Assembly (NCBI RefSeq): GCF_043642205.1
Contig: NZ_JBHZSG010000007.1
Span: 86,078-150,077, forward strand
DNA length: 64,000 nucleotides
Direction of reading: 5' to 3'
Source: Thalassotalea_A litorea
GTDB lineage: Bacteria; Pseudomonadota; Gammaproteobacteria; Enterobacterales; Alteromonadaceae
Below the pieces are notes generated by a model. That model had not been told where the DNA came from. It saw only the letters and a program-made list of their open reading frames with translations, and searched no databases. This document shows positions 19,141 to 28,504 of this stretch, in pieces (position 1 is the first letter of the stretch; the number at the start of each line of letters is the position of its first letter). The translations under genes and the position numbers were made by a program.

Positions 19141-20295
19141 TTATTCGGGCTTAGGTAATTCCAAAATCTCGACATTATTCAACACTTTCTGGTTGCTATT
19201 CATGCCGCCAATAGTAAGTAAATGCTCACCAACGGTGATCAAGCCGCGATGATCCATGGTTGCAGGATTGGCATCGCCGGCTGTGATGACTTGCCAATGG
19301 CTATCTTTTGCAGAATACAACCAGATATCCCCATTGGCTTTGGAAGGTACACCGTTATAACCCACGCCATTATAATTGTATGGGTTTTCAGAACCACCAA
19401 CAAAAACAAAATGGCTATTGGTGGCCCCTGCCGCCATCCGGTAGCGACCATACCCCGTCGGGTGGGGAATGAGTCGCCAGTCGATATCTAGCGGGTTTTT
19501 ATCATCAATAATACCGCTAAGGCATTGCCCTTCAGGCGCATATTCTCGGCGAGCGTTAAGTTTAGGTACGACTTTGACACCGTCACAAATGATCATATGA
19601 CCCCCTATGATCGCACCCGCATGGCCAAACACTGGCTGGCCAAGAAAAGGCGAAGCCTGCTGCCAACTGTCGGTTAAAATATCATAAACCTGCACCAAAT
19701 TGACATTGCCTGCATTATGCCAGCCACTGACCAGGTATATATAGCGCTGTTGATATACCAGAGCGACGCTATCATCCACGGGAACCGGCATAGGGGCTAA
19801 GCGTTTGTATCTGTCATGGCGAATATCATAACGAAAAACATCCGGGCTAGAAATTTCCGAATGGTCTTTGGCAACCGTATAACCGCCAAATAAATAAGCA
19901 TATTCATTAACACCAACGGCGACACTGGCCAAACGTCCGGGCAAACTTAAACTGGCGGGCACCGAAGCAATGGATTGCCACGTCGAGTCACCAATTTTTA
20001 AGGCCAAGGCTCTATTGTGGACATCCTTGTAGGTTTTTCCAGCGCCGAGTCCCATAAAACTGATCAGGTATTCTCCATCTGGATTACTCACCTTTGCAAC
20101 CGCATTGTTGGTTACGGGTTCTGGCAATGCGGGTAGTGAAAAGTGATCATCGGCCAGAACCTGGTGTTGCAGACTCAGCGCAAAGATAAACGCAACGTTA
20201 GCGAATCGACGGCTGTTTTTTAATGCGCCGCATATTGCGCCGCTTGCGCGTGTAAACACGGTTACCATCGACCTTGAGGCTAATACTGAGTTCAT
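19141..20295 (-). CDS. exported Kelch-repeat protein
   Basis: Protein with Kelch-type beta-propeller repeats: YAYLFGGYT, RYIYLVSGWHN, SHFVFVGGSEN and EHLLTIGGMNS mark successive blades. A long N-terminal region with a hydrophobic stretch (VAFIFALSLQHQVLA) looks like a signal peptide. I take the ATG at 20295 (384 residues), with GGAG seven bases ahead; a GTG at 20313 is possible. It lies only 24 bases behind plsB, so it is probably on the plsB transcript. It resembles NanM-like (cyclically permuted) mutarotase propellers, but no sialic acid genes are present, so the function is left open. Confidence 0.8.
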   Translation of the reverse strand: MNSVLASRSMVTVFTRASGAICGALKNSRRFANVAFIFALSLQHQVLADDHFSLPALPEPVTNNAVAKVSNPDGEYLISFMGLGAGKTYKDVHNRALALKIGDSTWQSIASVPASLSLPGRLASVAVGVNEYAYLFGGYTVAKDHSEISSPDVFRYDIRHDRYKRLAPMPVPVDDSVALVYQQRYIYLVSGWHNAGNVNLVQVYDILTDSWQQASPFLGQPVFGHAGAIIGGHMIICDGVKVVPKLNARREYAPEGQCLSGIIDDKNPLDIDWRLIPHPTGYGRYRMAAGATNSHFVFVGGSENPYNYNGVGYNGVPSKANGDIWLYSAKDSHWQVITAGDANPATMDHRGLITVGEHLLTIGGMNSNQKVLNNVEILELPKPE

Positions 20296-20319
20296 TGTAT
20301 GCTCCAGATTCACGCCTTA

Positions 20320-22749
20320 TTAAGAATGCAAAATACTCTGCAATACATCATCATCGGTTAGATCGCGGATAAGTTTATCTAAATCTGCAAAACTGTCATT
20401 AGCAAGAAAACTGCCATTATCGTCAGAGCGAATGTATCCGTAATCACGTAGCGCATTGATAATGGCACTTTGTGCTTTTCTATCAATAAACTCTGGGGCA
20501 TTGATATTATGAAGCGTCGACATGCGACTAGCCAAAGCCGTAGCGTCAGCTTCCACTGTTGAACGGCTAACCGGCTGTAATTGACCGATAAGTCGCATGA
20601 CTATCGCGTAGCGCTGAATGGTTTCACTGGCACAACTGGCCATCAAAGTGAGGGTATAGCCCTGCTCATGTTCATCGATAATCGACCAGTAACCTGCTTT
20701 CGTTTGTTTAACCAGATTCTGTTCCGAGAATACACTCAGTAAGGCCTCTATCTGTTCTTTTATTTGTGCTTTATCCTGCCATAAGAACAATTCAGCTTTG
20801 AATAGCGACATTAGGGTTGCGACGGATTCGGTTAAATCTTCCGTCGTTAATTTCTCATACGATTTTAACAACCGGCATAATAACGACGGCAAAATATAGG
20901 CATGAATAATATTATTTCGGTAATAGCCCATTTCCAGTGACGCGTTTTTATCTAATGATAAAATCTGGCCGAGCTTATCGTCCTTAACTTCCACTTTATT
21001 CAGCTTGATAACCTGCTCAACCAAAGCTTCGCCATCTTCGTCAGGAATTGACATATCTACACAGTAAGGTGCGTTACGCTGCACATCCACAAAGAAATTC
21101 AAATACTCAATCAATTCCTCTCGGGTCATGGCGTGTTGTTCAGAAGTCAGCAACACTAAAGCCGATAAGGTAACGGAGTTTAAGGCAACGGCTTTATTTA
21201 TCTCGGTCATGACCTCATTTGCCATGGAATTCACCGCAGGTGTTAACCAACTCGGTTTTGGCGGATCAATTGGATCAATGCTCTGTTTCCAATCCGGAAC
21301 CTGAGTATTTAAGAATTCATTGATATTGATAGGCTCGCCGAAGTTTACGTAGCCATTACCATAGTTTCGTAATTTGCGAATCGCTTTGATAATGCCAAAC
21401 GCCGATTCTTTCTGTTTCGAGCTACCCTTTAATTCTTTGTGATAACTGGCCACTTCCATAACGTGTTCATAGCCTATATACACCGGAACCAGCGTCAGAG
21501 GGCGATCGATTCCTTTAAGCATACTTTGAATGGTCATCGCCAGCATACCGGTTTTCGGTTGTAGCAAACGTCCGGTGCGGCTACGCCCACCTTCGGTATA
21601 ATATTTCACGGGATAACCGCGGGAGAATAACAACCCTAAGTATTCCCGAAAAATGGTTGAATACAGACGATTTCCTTTGAAACTTCGGCGAATAAAAAAT
21701 GCGCCAGCTCTTCGGAAAATCGGACCTGCCGGCCAAAAATCGAGGTTGATGCCAGCAGCAATGCGTGGCGTTGCTAATCCTTGCTGATAGATCACATAGG
21801 TAAGTAACAGATAGTCCATATGAGAGCGATGGCAGGGAACATAGATAATCTCATGGCCCGCCTGAGACAATTCCCGTAAACGATCACCATGTTTGACTTC
21901 AATATCATCGTACAATCGATTCCAAAGCCAGGCCAAAATTCTCTGACCAAGACGGATCGTGCTGTCTTTATAATCGGCGGCGATTTCATTCATCATTGCC
22001 AGCGCCTGCTTCTTCACTTCAGCTTCGCTGACGCCTTTAGCTTTCGCTTCATCGCTAATGACACGTTTAATTGATGGATTGGCAAACAGTGCGGTGAATT
22101 TTTGCTGACGGCCCATTAAGCGAGGACCTGTTGCAGCAATTGTTTGGCGGTGAAAATGAAAACGGGCAATTCGGATCAACTTGTGCGCTGCAACCTCATC
22201 GCTGCCTTGTTGTTCGACCATCTCCCGAAACGAAACCGCTTTCGAAAAACGCACTAAGGTGTCTCGTCCGGAGAATAATACAATCCAAAACTTTCGAAAC
22301 CAACTGGGAGATTCTCGATCGGCGATGACCGTTCCCACATCGGCTTTCTCTTTATGTGGCGCTCGACCCCATAATATGTTCACCGGCACTAATTTCGCGT
22401 CTTCTTGCGGGTTTTCCTGATGGTGTTTTAATAACGCCTGACCCTGTTCAATTGCATGGGTGTCTCCCGCTTTGCGCCACGGCAACACAGGCGTTGGCTT
22501 ATCAAGACACAGGCAACGATTAAACTGCTTTCCACCGACTTCCACCACTTGCAAAGGATCTGGAAGATTAAGCTTTTTACAGGTCATTTGTAGTGCTAGC
22601 AGGTCGCTGGCAGATTTGTGACGGGTGATATAGAAAACCGATTTATTGTTTTCCAGATCCAAAGACTCCGCCGGATTGTCTGGAACGATTTTGCATCGCA
22701 CCAACATTTTTATCGGCCAGGAAAGTAGAAAATAAAACAATGAGCGCAT
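20320..22749 (-). CDS. plsB: glycerol-3-phosphate 1-O-acyltransferase
   Basis: Membrane-bound enzyme that adds the first acyl chain to glycerol-3-phosphate in phospholipid synthesis. It has 809 residues, the usual PlsB length. The catalytic H-x4-D motif is at His307-Asp312 in PCHRSHMDYLL (E. coli His306-Asp311). The glycerol-phosphate and later blocks are seen as GPIFRRAGAFFIRRSF, YTEGGRSRTG and VPVYIGYEHV. It is divergent from the MFS gene across about 230 bases. Confidence 0.97.
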   Translation of the reverse strand: MRSLFYFLLSWPIKMLVRCKIVPDNPAESLDLENNKSVFYITRHKSASDLLALQMTCKKLNLPDPLQVVEVGGKQFNRCLCLDKPTPVLPWRKAGDTHAIEQGQALLKHHQENPQEDAKLVPVNILWGRAPHKEKADVGTVIADRESPSWFRKFWIVLFSGRDTLVRFSKAVSFREMVEQQGSDEVAAHKLIRIARFHFHRQTIAATGPRLMGRQQKFTALFANPSIKRVISDEAKAKGVSEAEVKKQALAMMNEIAADYKDSTIRLGQRILAWLWNRLYDDIEVKHGDRLRELSQAGHEIIYVPCHRSHMDYLLLTYVIYQQGLATPRIAAGINLDFWPAGPIFRRAGAFFIRRSFKGNRLYSTIFREYLGLLFSRGYPVKYYTEGGRSRTGRLLQPKTGMLAMTIQSMLKGIDRPLTLVPVYIGYEHVMEVASYHKELKGSSKQKESAFGIIKAIRKLRNYGNGYVNFGEPININEFLNTQVPDWKQSIDPIDPPKPSWLTPAVNSMANEVMTEINKAVALNSVTLSALVLLTSEQHAMTREELIEYLNFFVDVQRNAPYCVDMSIPDEDGEALVEQVIKLNKVEVKDDKLGQILSLDKNASLEMGYYRNNIIHAYILPSLLCRLLKSYEKLTTEDLTESVATLMSLFKAELFLWQDKAQIKEQIEALLSVFSEQNLVKQTKAGYWSIIDEHEQGYTLTLMASCASETIQRYAIVMRLIGQLQPVSRSTVEADATALASRMSTLHNINAPEFIDRKAQSAIINALRDYGYIRSDDNGSFLANDSFADLDKLIRDLTDDDVLQSILHS

Positions 22750-22980
22750 ACGGAACTTAATTTAAAAACCTACAGAAAAATATCCGGCAATGATATCACT
22801 AATATCAGTACGTATTCCACAATGAACAAATTTTAGTCGACTAATTAGAGAGTTACTTTTTTATTGTCAAATTGAGCAGGTTCGCGGGCGACAAGCACTT
22901 TTACGATTTATCTGAAAATTACTGGCTGGAGGGGGATTAAGCCTTATAATGCGCTACTTGCTAACCTTGGCTGTCATTGA

Positions 22981-24147
22981 ATGTCCACCTCAGATAAACA
23001 TCGTATCAGCTTCAGATTCTATCTGCTAAGTGCCTTAGCCGGTCTAGCGGGTTCTTTGATTTATCCATTAATGAGCCTGTTTCTCGTCGATGGCTTAGGG
23101 GCAGAGCCGATTATGATTGGTGTTTATACCGTCAGTGTCACCCTATCGGGGTTGCTAATGAGCCAATGGCTAGGCAACAAAGCCGACCGGGGCAGCAATC
23201 CCAGAAAACTGTTTTCCATTGCCATGTGCAGCTTTATGGTCGCGGTGATTATTTATGCCAATACTCAGAATTTTGTTTGGGTTTGGCTGGCTGGATTATC
23301 TTTTATGGCATTAGGCAATTCTGCGACGCCACAAATGCTTACGCTGGCGCGACAATGGGCTAATGATAATCGGGTCGATTCGACGATATTTAATGCCCGA
23401 ATACGCGCCGCCATCTCATTTTCCTGGATGACAGGCCCACCTCTTGCCTTCGCCCTGGCATCTGCGTTTGGCTATCAAGTGTCATTTTATGCGGCCGCTG
23501 CCTGCGCATTGTTTGCGTTTGTGTACCTGCGATTTGGTGTTCCCGCAACTAATGGCTCCGAACCTTTACCGCAACATGATGATGTCGTGCATCCGGATTT
23601 TCGCTTTTGGCTATTGGCCATAGCCATGGCCGGCGGGATGGCTGCGAATCTGATGTATTCTTCATCCTTACCCTTGTATGTCGCCAGAGAATTAGAGTTT
23701 GCAACCCATTGGCCCGGGGTGTTCATGGGGCTGGTCGCGTGTCTGGAAATACCTGTCATGCTGTATTCTGCCAAACTGGCAAGACGAATCAGTAAGGAAT
23801 GGGTGCTGGTGATTTCGTTTGCTTTTGCGATAACGTTTTATTTCGGCATTTTCAATGCCACTCAAGTATGGCAATTTCTCGCACTGCAAATCCTAAATGC
23901 CTTGTTTTACGGCTTGTTTGCGGGCGTAGGTTTGACTCTGATGCAAGAACAAATTCCAACCCGCGTCGGATTTACTTCGGCCGTTTATTCAAACGCATTA
24001 AAAATTGGCATGATGATTGGTGCAAGCATGACAGGATTGATTGCACAGTTCAGTAGCTTCCAATATGCGTCTATCGGTGCCATGTTAGCTGTTTTGATCG
24101 CCTTAATTAGCCTATGCGGTTTTCGTATTATTAATAATCGTCGCTAA
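22981..24147 (+). CDS. MFS transporter, sugar efflux (Set) type
   Basis: Twelve-helix major facilitator, 388 residues. The loop after helix 2 reads GNKADRGSNPRK, a version of the MFS loop motif G-x3-D-R-x-G-x-R. Overall pattern and length resemble the SetA/SetB sugar efflux transporters (N-terminal LSALAGLAGSLIYPLMSLFLVDGL; C-terminal TSAVYSNALKIGMMIG). It is a single gene, divergent from plsB and convergent with the lipase-like gene. The substrate is a guess from similarity. Confidence 0.78.
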   Translation: MSTSDKHRISFRFYLLSALAGLAGSLIYPLMSLFLVDGLGAEPIMIGVYTVSVTLSGLLMSQWLGNKADRGSNPRKLFSIAMCSFMVAVIIYANTQNFVWVWLAGLSFMALGNSATPQMLTLARQWANDNRVDSTIFNARIRAAISFSWMTGPPLAFALASAFGYQVSFYAAAACALFAFVYLRFGVPATNGSEPLPQHDDVVHPDFRFWLLAIAMAGGMAANLMYSSSLPLYVARELEFATHWPGVFMGLVACLEIPVMLYSAKLARRISKEWVLVISFAFAITFYFGIFNATQVWQFLALQILNALFYGLFAGVGLTLMQEQIPTRVGFTSAVYSNALKIGMMIGASMTGLIAQFSSFQYASIGAMLAVLIALISLCGFRIINNRR

Positions 24148-24152
24148 TTTTA

Positions 24153-24195
24153 AACCGCAATTGAAAAGCACTTTACTTAGCTAAGTATTGCGGTT
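24153..24195. terminator. nested inverted repeat between convergent genes
   Basis: AACCGCAAT at 24153-24161 pairs with ATTGCGGTT at 24187-24195, and a palindrome TACTTAGCTAAGTA lies inside, overlapping the lipase-like gene's stop. There is no good T-run, so a role as shared terminator is only plausible. Confidence 0.35.
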
Positions 24196-24922
24196 CAGTA
24201 CTATTTGGATAAGTCGATAAATAATAATAAACTGGGCGTAAATGCGAGGGGATTTTGTTGTCCGGCGCTAATGATACTTCCGTTATATCAAAAGAGTCAC
24301 TACCGGGAATTGCTTGATTACTTCCCGGAACATTATCCAATGTAGAAAAATAAGTTTCATTAGCATCCCCGCAATTACCGAAATTTCGGATACCGAAATG
24401 CCAATCAAGTCCTCCAAATATTGTAACTGGGTCTAAATAGGTAACTTTAACAAACGCGTTTCGGTGCAACGTATTGCAAAGACCATAATTAATAAACCCT
24501 CCACAACTATGAGCAATCACGTGGATGTTTGTAACCTGATAGGTCTCATTAATTTGTTCTGCGATCTTTTCACCAATTCTTTTGCCATTAACTGAACAGG
24601 TAAGTGGATTATCGGAATATTGGCTCCAGTCTAAAGCCCACGCCACCACAGAAGAATCCACATCTTCAATTTTTTCTGCCAGTGACTCGGCCCAGGATTG
24701 AGGCGAGTCCTTAACACCATGTGAAATGATCACTAACTGGGTTTTATCACTTTCAATGACAGGAAAATCGACATGGTATTGGCGAGGGAAAAACATGTAA
24801 ATTAGCAGCGATGCCGATAGCAGAATAAAAGCAATAACCGGCAGGTAAATGAGAAAAAACAACACCCAAAAACCATAGCGATTAGCGTGCATTTCTCGGA
24901 GTTTGTTAATCACTAAGGACAT
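24173..24922 (-). CDS. membrane-anchored lipase-like alpha/beta hydrolase
   Basis: Predicted esterase/lipase of 249 residues with one N-terminal membrane helix (about 18-44) that would place the enzyme domain in the periplasm. The oxyanion region is LVIISHG and the nucleophile Ser139 in IAHSCGG (G/A-H-S-x-G). A likely acid is Asp in YLDPVT and the base His in PSHLRP. The start overlaps the phosphopantetheinyl transferase gene by 17 bases, so it is co-translated with that gene and may serve the aryl-polyene system, for instance by acting on its lipid product. That role is inference from position only. Confidence 0.72.
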   Translation of the reverse strand: MSLVINKLREMHANRYGFWVLFFLIYLPVIAFILLSASLLIYMFFPRQYHVDFPVIESDKTQLVIISHGVKDSPQSWAESLAEKIEDVDSSVVAWALDWSQYSDNPLTCSVNGKRIGEKIAEQINETYQVTNIHVIAHSCGGFINYGLCNTLHRNAFVKVTYLDPVTIFGGLDWHFGIRNFGNCGDANETYFSTLDNVPGSNQAIPGSDSFDITEVSLAPDNKIPSHLRPVYYYLSTYPNSTEPQYLAK

Positions 24923-25565
24923 TAGTTAACTCTATTTGACTGACTTTCGTGGTCGCGGAGGCGACGAGGCTAAATGCATAATCTTCAGACGGTATACCAA
25001 TACATTGCAGTTGATTGCTAGATAATAACGCCTGGCTTTCCAATCCCAGCACCTTTAATAGCGAGAGTGATGTAGCTTTGCAAAGCGCTTCTTTTAGTGT
25101 CCACAGAAGATAAAATGTTTTGCTTGGATCCGATTCCTTTTGCAGCGCCTGATATTCTTCGTCCGCAAAACTATGTTTGGCAATACTCAACACATTGCGT
25201 CCCCGTTTGGGGACTTCAATATCTATACCTAGTGGAATATCCACGGGGTTTTCACTTACCGCTATTGCCAGCCAGCTTTTGCTATGACTTATCGACACCG
25301 AATATCCCAAATTTGTGTGTCCCTCCCAGGCCTCCAGCCTTTGCTTAACACCATTAAACTGGATAGTAATGCTCCTGGGCTCAATATTCGCGAGTTTGCT
25401 CAACCAATACTTTAATACATATCTCGACGCCACAAATAACCTGGCATGATTACCCCGACGCATGTTCATCTGAACAAGTTCCTCCTGATTCAACAGTTCC
25501 AGTAATTGACCATCGCCCAAATTTAGAGCGTCGATGTTAAATATTAAATATAAGACTCTTTCCAT
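24906..25565 (-). CDS. 4'-phosphopantetheinyl transferase (Sfp type)
   Basis: Transfers phosphopantetheine from CoA to acyl carrier proteins, here most likely the two ACPs of the aryl-polyene cluster. It has 219 residues. The signature is present: GIDIEVPKRGR (Asp115, Glu117, magnesium binding), then the WTLKEALCK motif (Trp155 to Lys163) with Glu159. It lies after a divergent lipoprotein gene at the end of the cluster and thus has its own promoter, facing away from that gene. Confidence 0.9.
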   Translation of the reverse strand: MERVLYLIFNIDALNLGDGQLLELLNQEELVQMNMRRGNHARLFVASRYVLKYWLSKLANIEPRSITIQFNGVKQRLEAWEGHTNLGYSVSISHSKSWLAIAVSENPVDIPLGIDIEVPKRGRNVLSIAKHSFADEEYQALQKESDPSKTFYLLWTLKEALCKATSLSLLKVLGLESQALLSSNQLQCIGIPSEDYAFSLVASATTKVSQIELTNVLSD

Positions 25566-25677
25566 TTCATTGATAAATTACAAATTTTGTTTTTTATACT
25601 ACAATCGAGCGTGTTAAAAAATTGCTAATCTAATCTTTTAACTGAATGAATGTGTTTAATGAAAGGACCAACACACG

Positions 25678-26064
25678 ATGAAAAAGCTTTACCTTATTAT
25701 TCTAGTGACGTTGACACTGGCTGGATGTGCAAAGACTCAACCTGTTTATAACGTTTCCGAGCATGCTGTTCCGGCCAACGTTGAATCATCAAAAGTGCAA
25801 GATAGCATAATCGATGCTCTGAAATACAAGCGTTGGACAATCGAAGAAAAAAAGCCGGGCGAGGTAGTCGCCAATATTTACGTTCGTAGCCATCAGGCTC
25901 GTATTCGCATTACCTATGATACCCAAAATTACAATATCGAGTACGTTGACAGTTCAAACCTGAAATATTCTGAACAGAAAAACACCATACACAGAAACTA
26001 CAATAAGTGGATTCAATTGCTAGAGCAAGAAATCGATACTCGATTAAATAATCTTCAATATTAA
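25678..26064 (+). CDS. small lipoprotein of unknown function
   Basis: A 128-residue lipoprotein: signal segment MKKLYLIILVTLTLAGC with lipobox LAGC (Cys17). The mature part (VNIYVRSHQARIRITYDTQNY-like, alternating beta strands, then a C-terminal helix) is a fold seen in many short proteobacterial lipoproteins of unknown role. GAAAGG lies ahead of the start. It is the only plus-strand gene inside the aryl-polyene region and shares a bidirectional terminator with apeR. A link to the pigment is unproven. Confidence 0.75.
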   Translation: MKKLYLIILVTLTLAGCAKTQPVYNVSEHAVPANVESSKVQDSIIDALKYKRWTIEEKKPGEVVANIYVRSHQARIRITYDTQNYNIEYVDSSNLKYSEQKNTIHRNYNKWIQLLEQEIDTRLNNLQY

Positions 26065-26076
26065 TTATATTGAAAC

Positions 26077-26104
26077 AAAAAAGGTTCCAACTGGAACCTT
26101 TTTT
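26077..26104. terminator. bidirectional terminator, lipoprotein gene / apeR
   Basis: GGTTCCA/TGGAACC stem with AC loop, flanked by A6 and T6, so it can work on both strands. It ends the plus-strand lipoprotein transcript and the long minus-strand aryl-polyene transcript, whose last stop codon touches it. Confidence 0.9.
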
Positions 26105-27327
26105 CATTTCACACGCTTGAAAATTAGTGAGGTATTAATACCGCCGAATGCAAAATTATTTGTCATCACATAATCCGTTTCTATTTGTCTAGGTTCGGTC
26201 ATCAAATAATCAAGTGGAGCACATTCAGAGTCAACTGTATCGAGATTTAGCGTCGGCGCGAACCAGTTATCATTCATCATATTAATCGACGCCCAGGCTT
26301 CAATTGCTCCACAAGCACCTAAAGTGTGCCCCAGATAACTTTTTAATGAACTAATAGCTACCTTACCAAACACCTCATGAGTCGCCTGCGATTCAGCAAT
26401 ATCCCCTCTTTCCGTCGAGGTACCGTGTGCATTTACATAACCAATCTGTTCAGGATCCACCTGCGCATCCGCAATCGCTAAGTCCATCGCCGTTTTCATA
26501 GTCTCAGCCGTGGGCTGAGTAATGTGCATGCCATCAGCATTGGTACCAAAACCAATTAATTCGGCATAAATCTTTGCACCACGTGATTTCGCATGCTCGT
26601 ATTCTTCGATAATTAGAGTACAAGCACCTTCACCAATGACTAAACCATCTCGCCCCTGATCGAAAGGTCTGGGTGTTTGTGAAGGAGAATCATTTTTCGT
26701 TGATGTGGCATATAAAGTATCAAAAACCGCGGCCTCAGAAACGCATAGTTCTTCCCCACCGCCAGCGATCATGACTTTTTGCTTACCATATTTGATTGCT
26801 TCATATGCATAACCAATAGCCTGAGAACCGGAGGTACAAGCCGAGCTTGTTGTAATCGTACGTCCTTTCAGCCCAAAGAATACACCAACATTTACCGCGG
26901 TAGTGTGAGCCATCATTTGAATATAACTAGTTGCCGTAACCCCCTGCATGGAGCCAGTCGCCAACATGTTCCCAAATGGAACTATCGGGTCGGTCGACCC
27001 TGTAGAGGAGCCATACGCAATACCCGTCTGACCATTGGTCAGGCTGGGGTGCTCGAGAAGGTTTGCTTCTTCCAAAGCCAATTCAGTGGCTCGAGTCGCC
27101 ATCAAGGAAACTCGGCCCATCGAGCGCACTTTCTTGCGCTTATAGTGAGCCGGCTTTATGAAATGCTCAACAGGGGCACCAAGCTTTGTGTTAAGTCCGT
27201 TAACGAAGCCCCATTCATCCATCACTTTTACAGCATTTTTCTGTTCTGCTACTGACGCTTTAAATTCTGACCAAGTATCTCCAAGCGCGGTTATCGCAGA
27301 CATACCTGTAACAACGACCCGCTTCAT
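26104..27327 (-). CDS. apeR: beta-ketoacyl-ACP synthase, aryl polyene (ApeR)
   Basis: FabF-type condensing enzyme, 407 residues. The catalytic triad is complete: Cys164 in TSSACTSGS, His301 in VNAHGTST and His334 in YLGHTLGA. It comes last in the operon, the position of apeR in the E. coli and Xenorhabdus aryl-polyene clusters. Its ATG shares a base with the stop of apeQ (TGATG). In the known type II system ApeR and ApeO are the ketosynthases that extend the polyene with malonyl units; which one is the main elongating enzyme here is not evident from sequence. Confidence 0.88.
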   Translation of the reverse strand: MKRVVVTGMSAITALGDTWSEFKASVAEQKNAVKVMDEWGFVNGLNTKLGAPVEHFIKPAHYKRKKVRSMGRVSLMATRATELALEEANLLEHPSLTNGQTGIAYGSSTGSTDPIVPFGNMLATGSMQGVTATSYIQMMAHTTAVNVGVFFGLKGRTITTSSACTSGSQAIGYAYEAIKYGKQKVMIAGGGEELCVSEAAVFDTLYATSTKNDSPSQTPRPFDQGRDGLVIGEGACTLIIEEYEHAKSRGAKIYAELIGFGTNADGMHITQPTAETMKTAMDLAIADAQVDPEQIGYVNAHGTSTERGDIAESQATHEVFGKVAISSLKSYLGHTLGACGAIEAWASINMMNDNWFAPTLNLDTVDSECAPLDYLMTEPRQIETDYVMTNNFAFGGINTSLIFKRVK

Positions 27328-28052
27328 CAGGCAATTCCACCATTTACAGAAATTACCTGGCGAGTAATGTATGCAGCATCGTCAGACATTAAAAATGATA
27401 CAGTGCCTGCTACTTCCTGCACATTACCAGCCCGCTTTAACGGGATCATTTTTAGCATTTGCTCTATAGGAACATCTTCTGTCATATCGGTATCGATTAA
27501 GCCCGGGGCGACGCAATTGACACATATTTTTCGTTTAGCGAGTTCCAAAGCAAGCGCTTTTGTGGCACCAATAATTCCTGCTTTAGCAGCACTGTAATTT
27601 ACCTGGCCGCGATTTCCTATCATGCCGGAAACTGAAGCCATAGTAATAATTCTGCCTCCCTGGCGTGACTGCACCATAGGCATTACCGTTGGTTTGACTA
27701 CATTGTAAAACCCTTCGAGTCCGGTTTTAACAACGACATCCCAATCCTCTCCTGTCATCGCTGGAAATGCCATATCACGAGTAATTCCTGCGTTACAAAC
27801 AACGCCATAATAGTGCCCGAATTGCGCAATATCTTCACAAATTTGCTGCTCTGCGGCTTCTCTGTCACACACATCAAATTGTAAAACACTGACATTTCTT
27901 CCCAGTGCTTTGATTTTTTCAGCGGTGTCATTCGCGGCATCAATACCACTTCGACAATGGACAGTAATATCATATCCTTGAGACGCCAGTTTTAAGGCAA
28001 TAGCTTTTCCGATACCGCGACTTGAACCGGTTACAAGTACTCTTTTATTCAC
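27327..28052 (-). CDS. apeQ: 3-oxoacyl-ACP reductase, aryl polyene (ApeQ)
   Basis: FabG-like short-chain dehydrogenase, 241 residues, reducing the keto group after each condensation. The NADP-binding motif TGSSRGIGK is at 8-16 and the catalytic residues are Ser140, Tyr153 and Lys157 (YSAAK). It sits three bases after apeP's stop and is coupled to apeR. Its place between the ApeP dehydratase and ApeR gives the specific name. Confidence 0.9.
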   Translation of the reverse strand: MNKRVLVTGSSRGIGKAIALKLASQGYDITVHCRSGIDAANDTAEKIKALGRNVSVLQFDVCDREAAEQQICEDIAQFGHYYGVVCNAGITRDMAFPAMTGEDWDVVVKTGLEGFYNVVKPTVMPMVQSRQGGRIITMASVSGMIGNRGQVNYSAAKAGIIGATKALALELAKRKICVNCVAPGLIDTDMTEDVPIEQMLKMIPLKRAGNVQEVAGTVSFLMSDDAAYITRQVISVNGGIA

Positions 28053-28054
28053 GA

Positions 28055-28504
28055 TTAATCCTTAATAAAACTCAATGGGTCGTCCGGTTGAAATACATTT
28101 AATTTGGCCACAACAACAAGGTTATTGCCTTCATATATCGCACAATCAAACACGCTAAGGCCAGAGTCTTCTTTGTAAACTTCCTCGACCTTTATTTCGT
28201 AACGAGTCTGAACATTAAAATTTGACTCAAATATTTTGTACTTGCGACTACCCAATAAAAAACCTGGTTTTACCTGTTCGCCATCGTTTAGCGCATTGGC
28301 ACCCGCATATGCGGCGATGGTTTGCGCCATATATTCAATACCAATATAGGCTGGGACACCTTTGATAACGTCCTGATAAAAAGGCGAGCTTGTCTGAATC
28401 GTGACTTCGCAGATGGCCGACTGACGATCAAACTCGACAAGAGAATCTAATAAAACCATCGGAGGACGATGTGCCAAAACATCAACAATTGAATAATCAG
28501 TCAC
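28055..28504 (-). CDS. apeP: hotdog dehydratase, aryl polyene (ApeP)
   Basis: 3-hydroxyacyl-ACP dehydratase of the ApeP/FabZ-like hotdog family. I start it at the GTG at 28504 (protein VTDYSIVDVLAHRPPMVLLD, 149 residues), which has GGGGAAAG just upstream and overlaps apeO by eight bases. A longer frame from 28594 would overlap apeO by about 100 bases with unrelated sequence. The LAHRPPM and GIEYMAQTIAAYAG stretches are typical. It removes water to create each double bond of the polyene. Confidence 0.87.
   Translation of the reverse strand: MTDYSIVDVLAHRPPMVLLDSLVEFDRQSAICEVTIQTSSPFYQDVIKGVPAYIGIEYMAQTIAAYAGANALNDGEQVKPGFLLGSRKYKIFESNFNVQTRYEIKVEEVYKEDSGLSVFDCAIYEGNNLVVVAKLNVFQPDDPLSFIKD

Noticed and set aside
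25566..25677. Promoter call between the transferase and the lipoprotein genes
   Set aside because: TATACT is present, but the nearest TTGATA lies 19 bases away; too weak to list as a feature.
26779..27255. 158-residue open frame on the plus strand inside apeR
   Set aside because: It is antisense to a strongly conserved ketosynthase, has no ribosome binding site and no family-like sequence.
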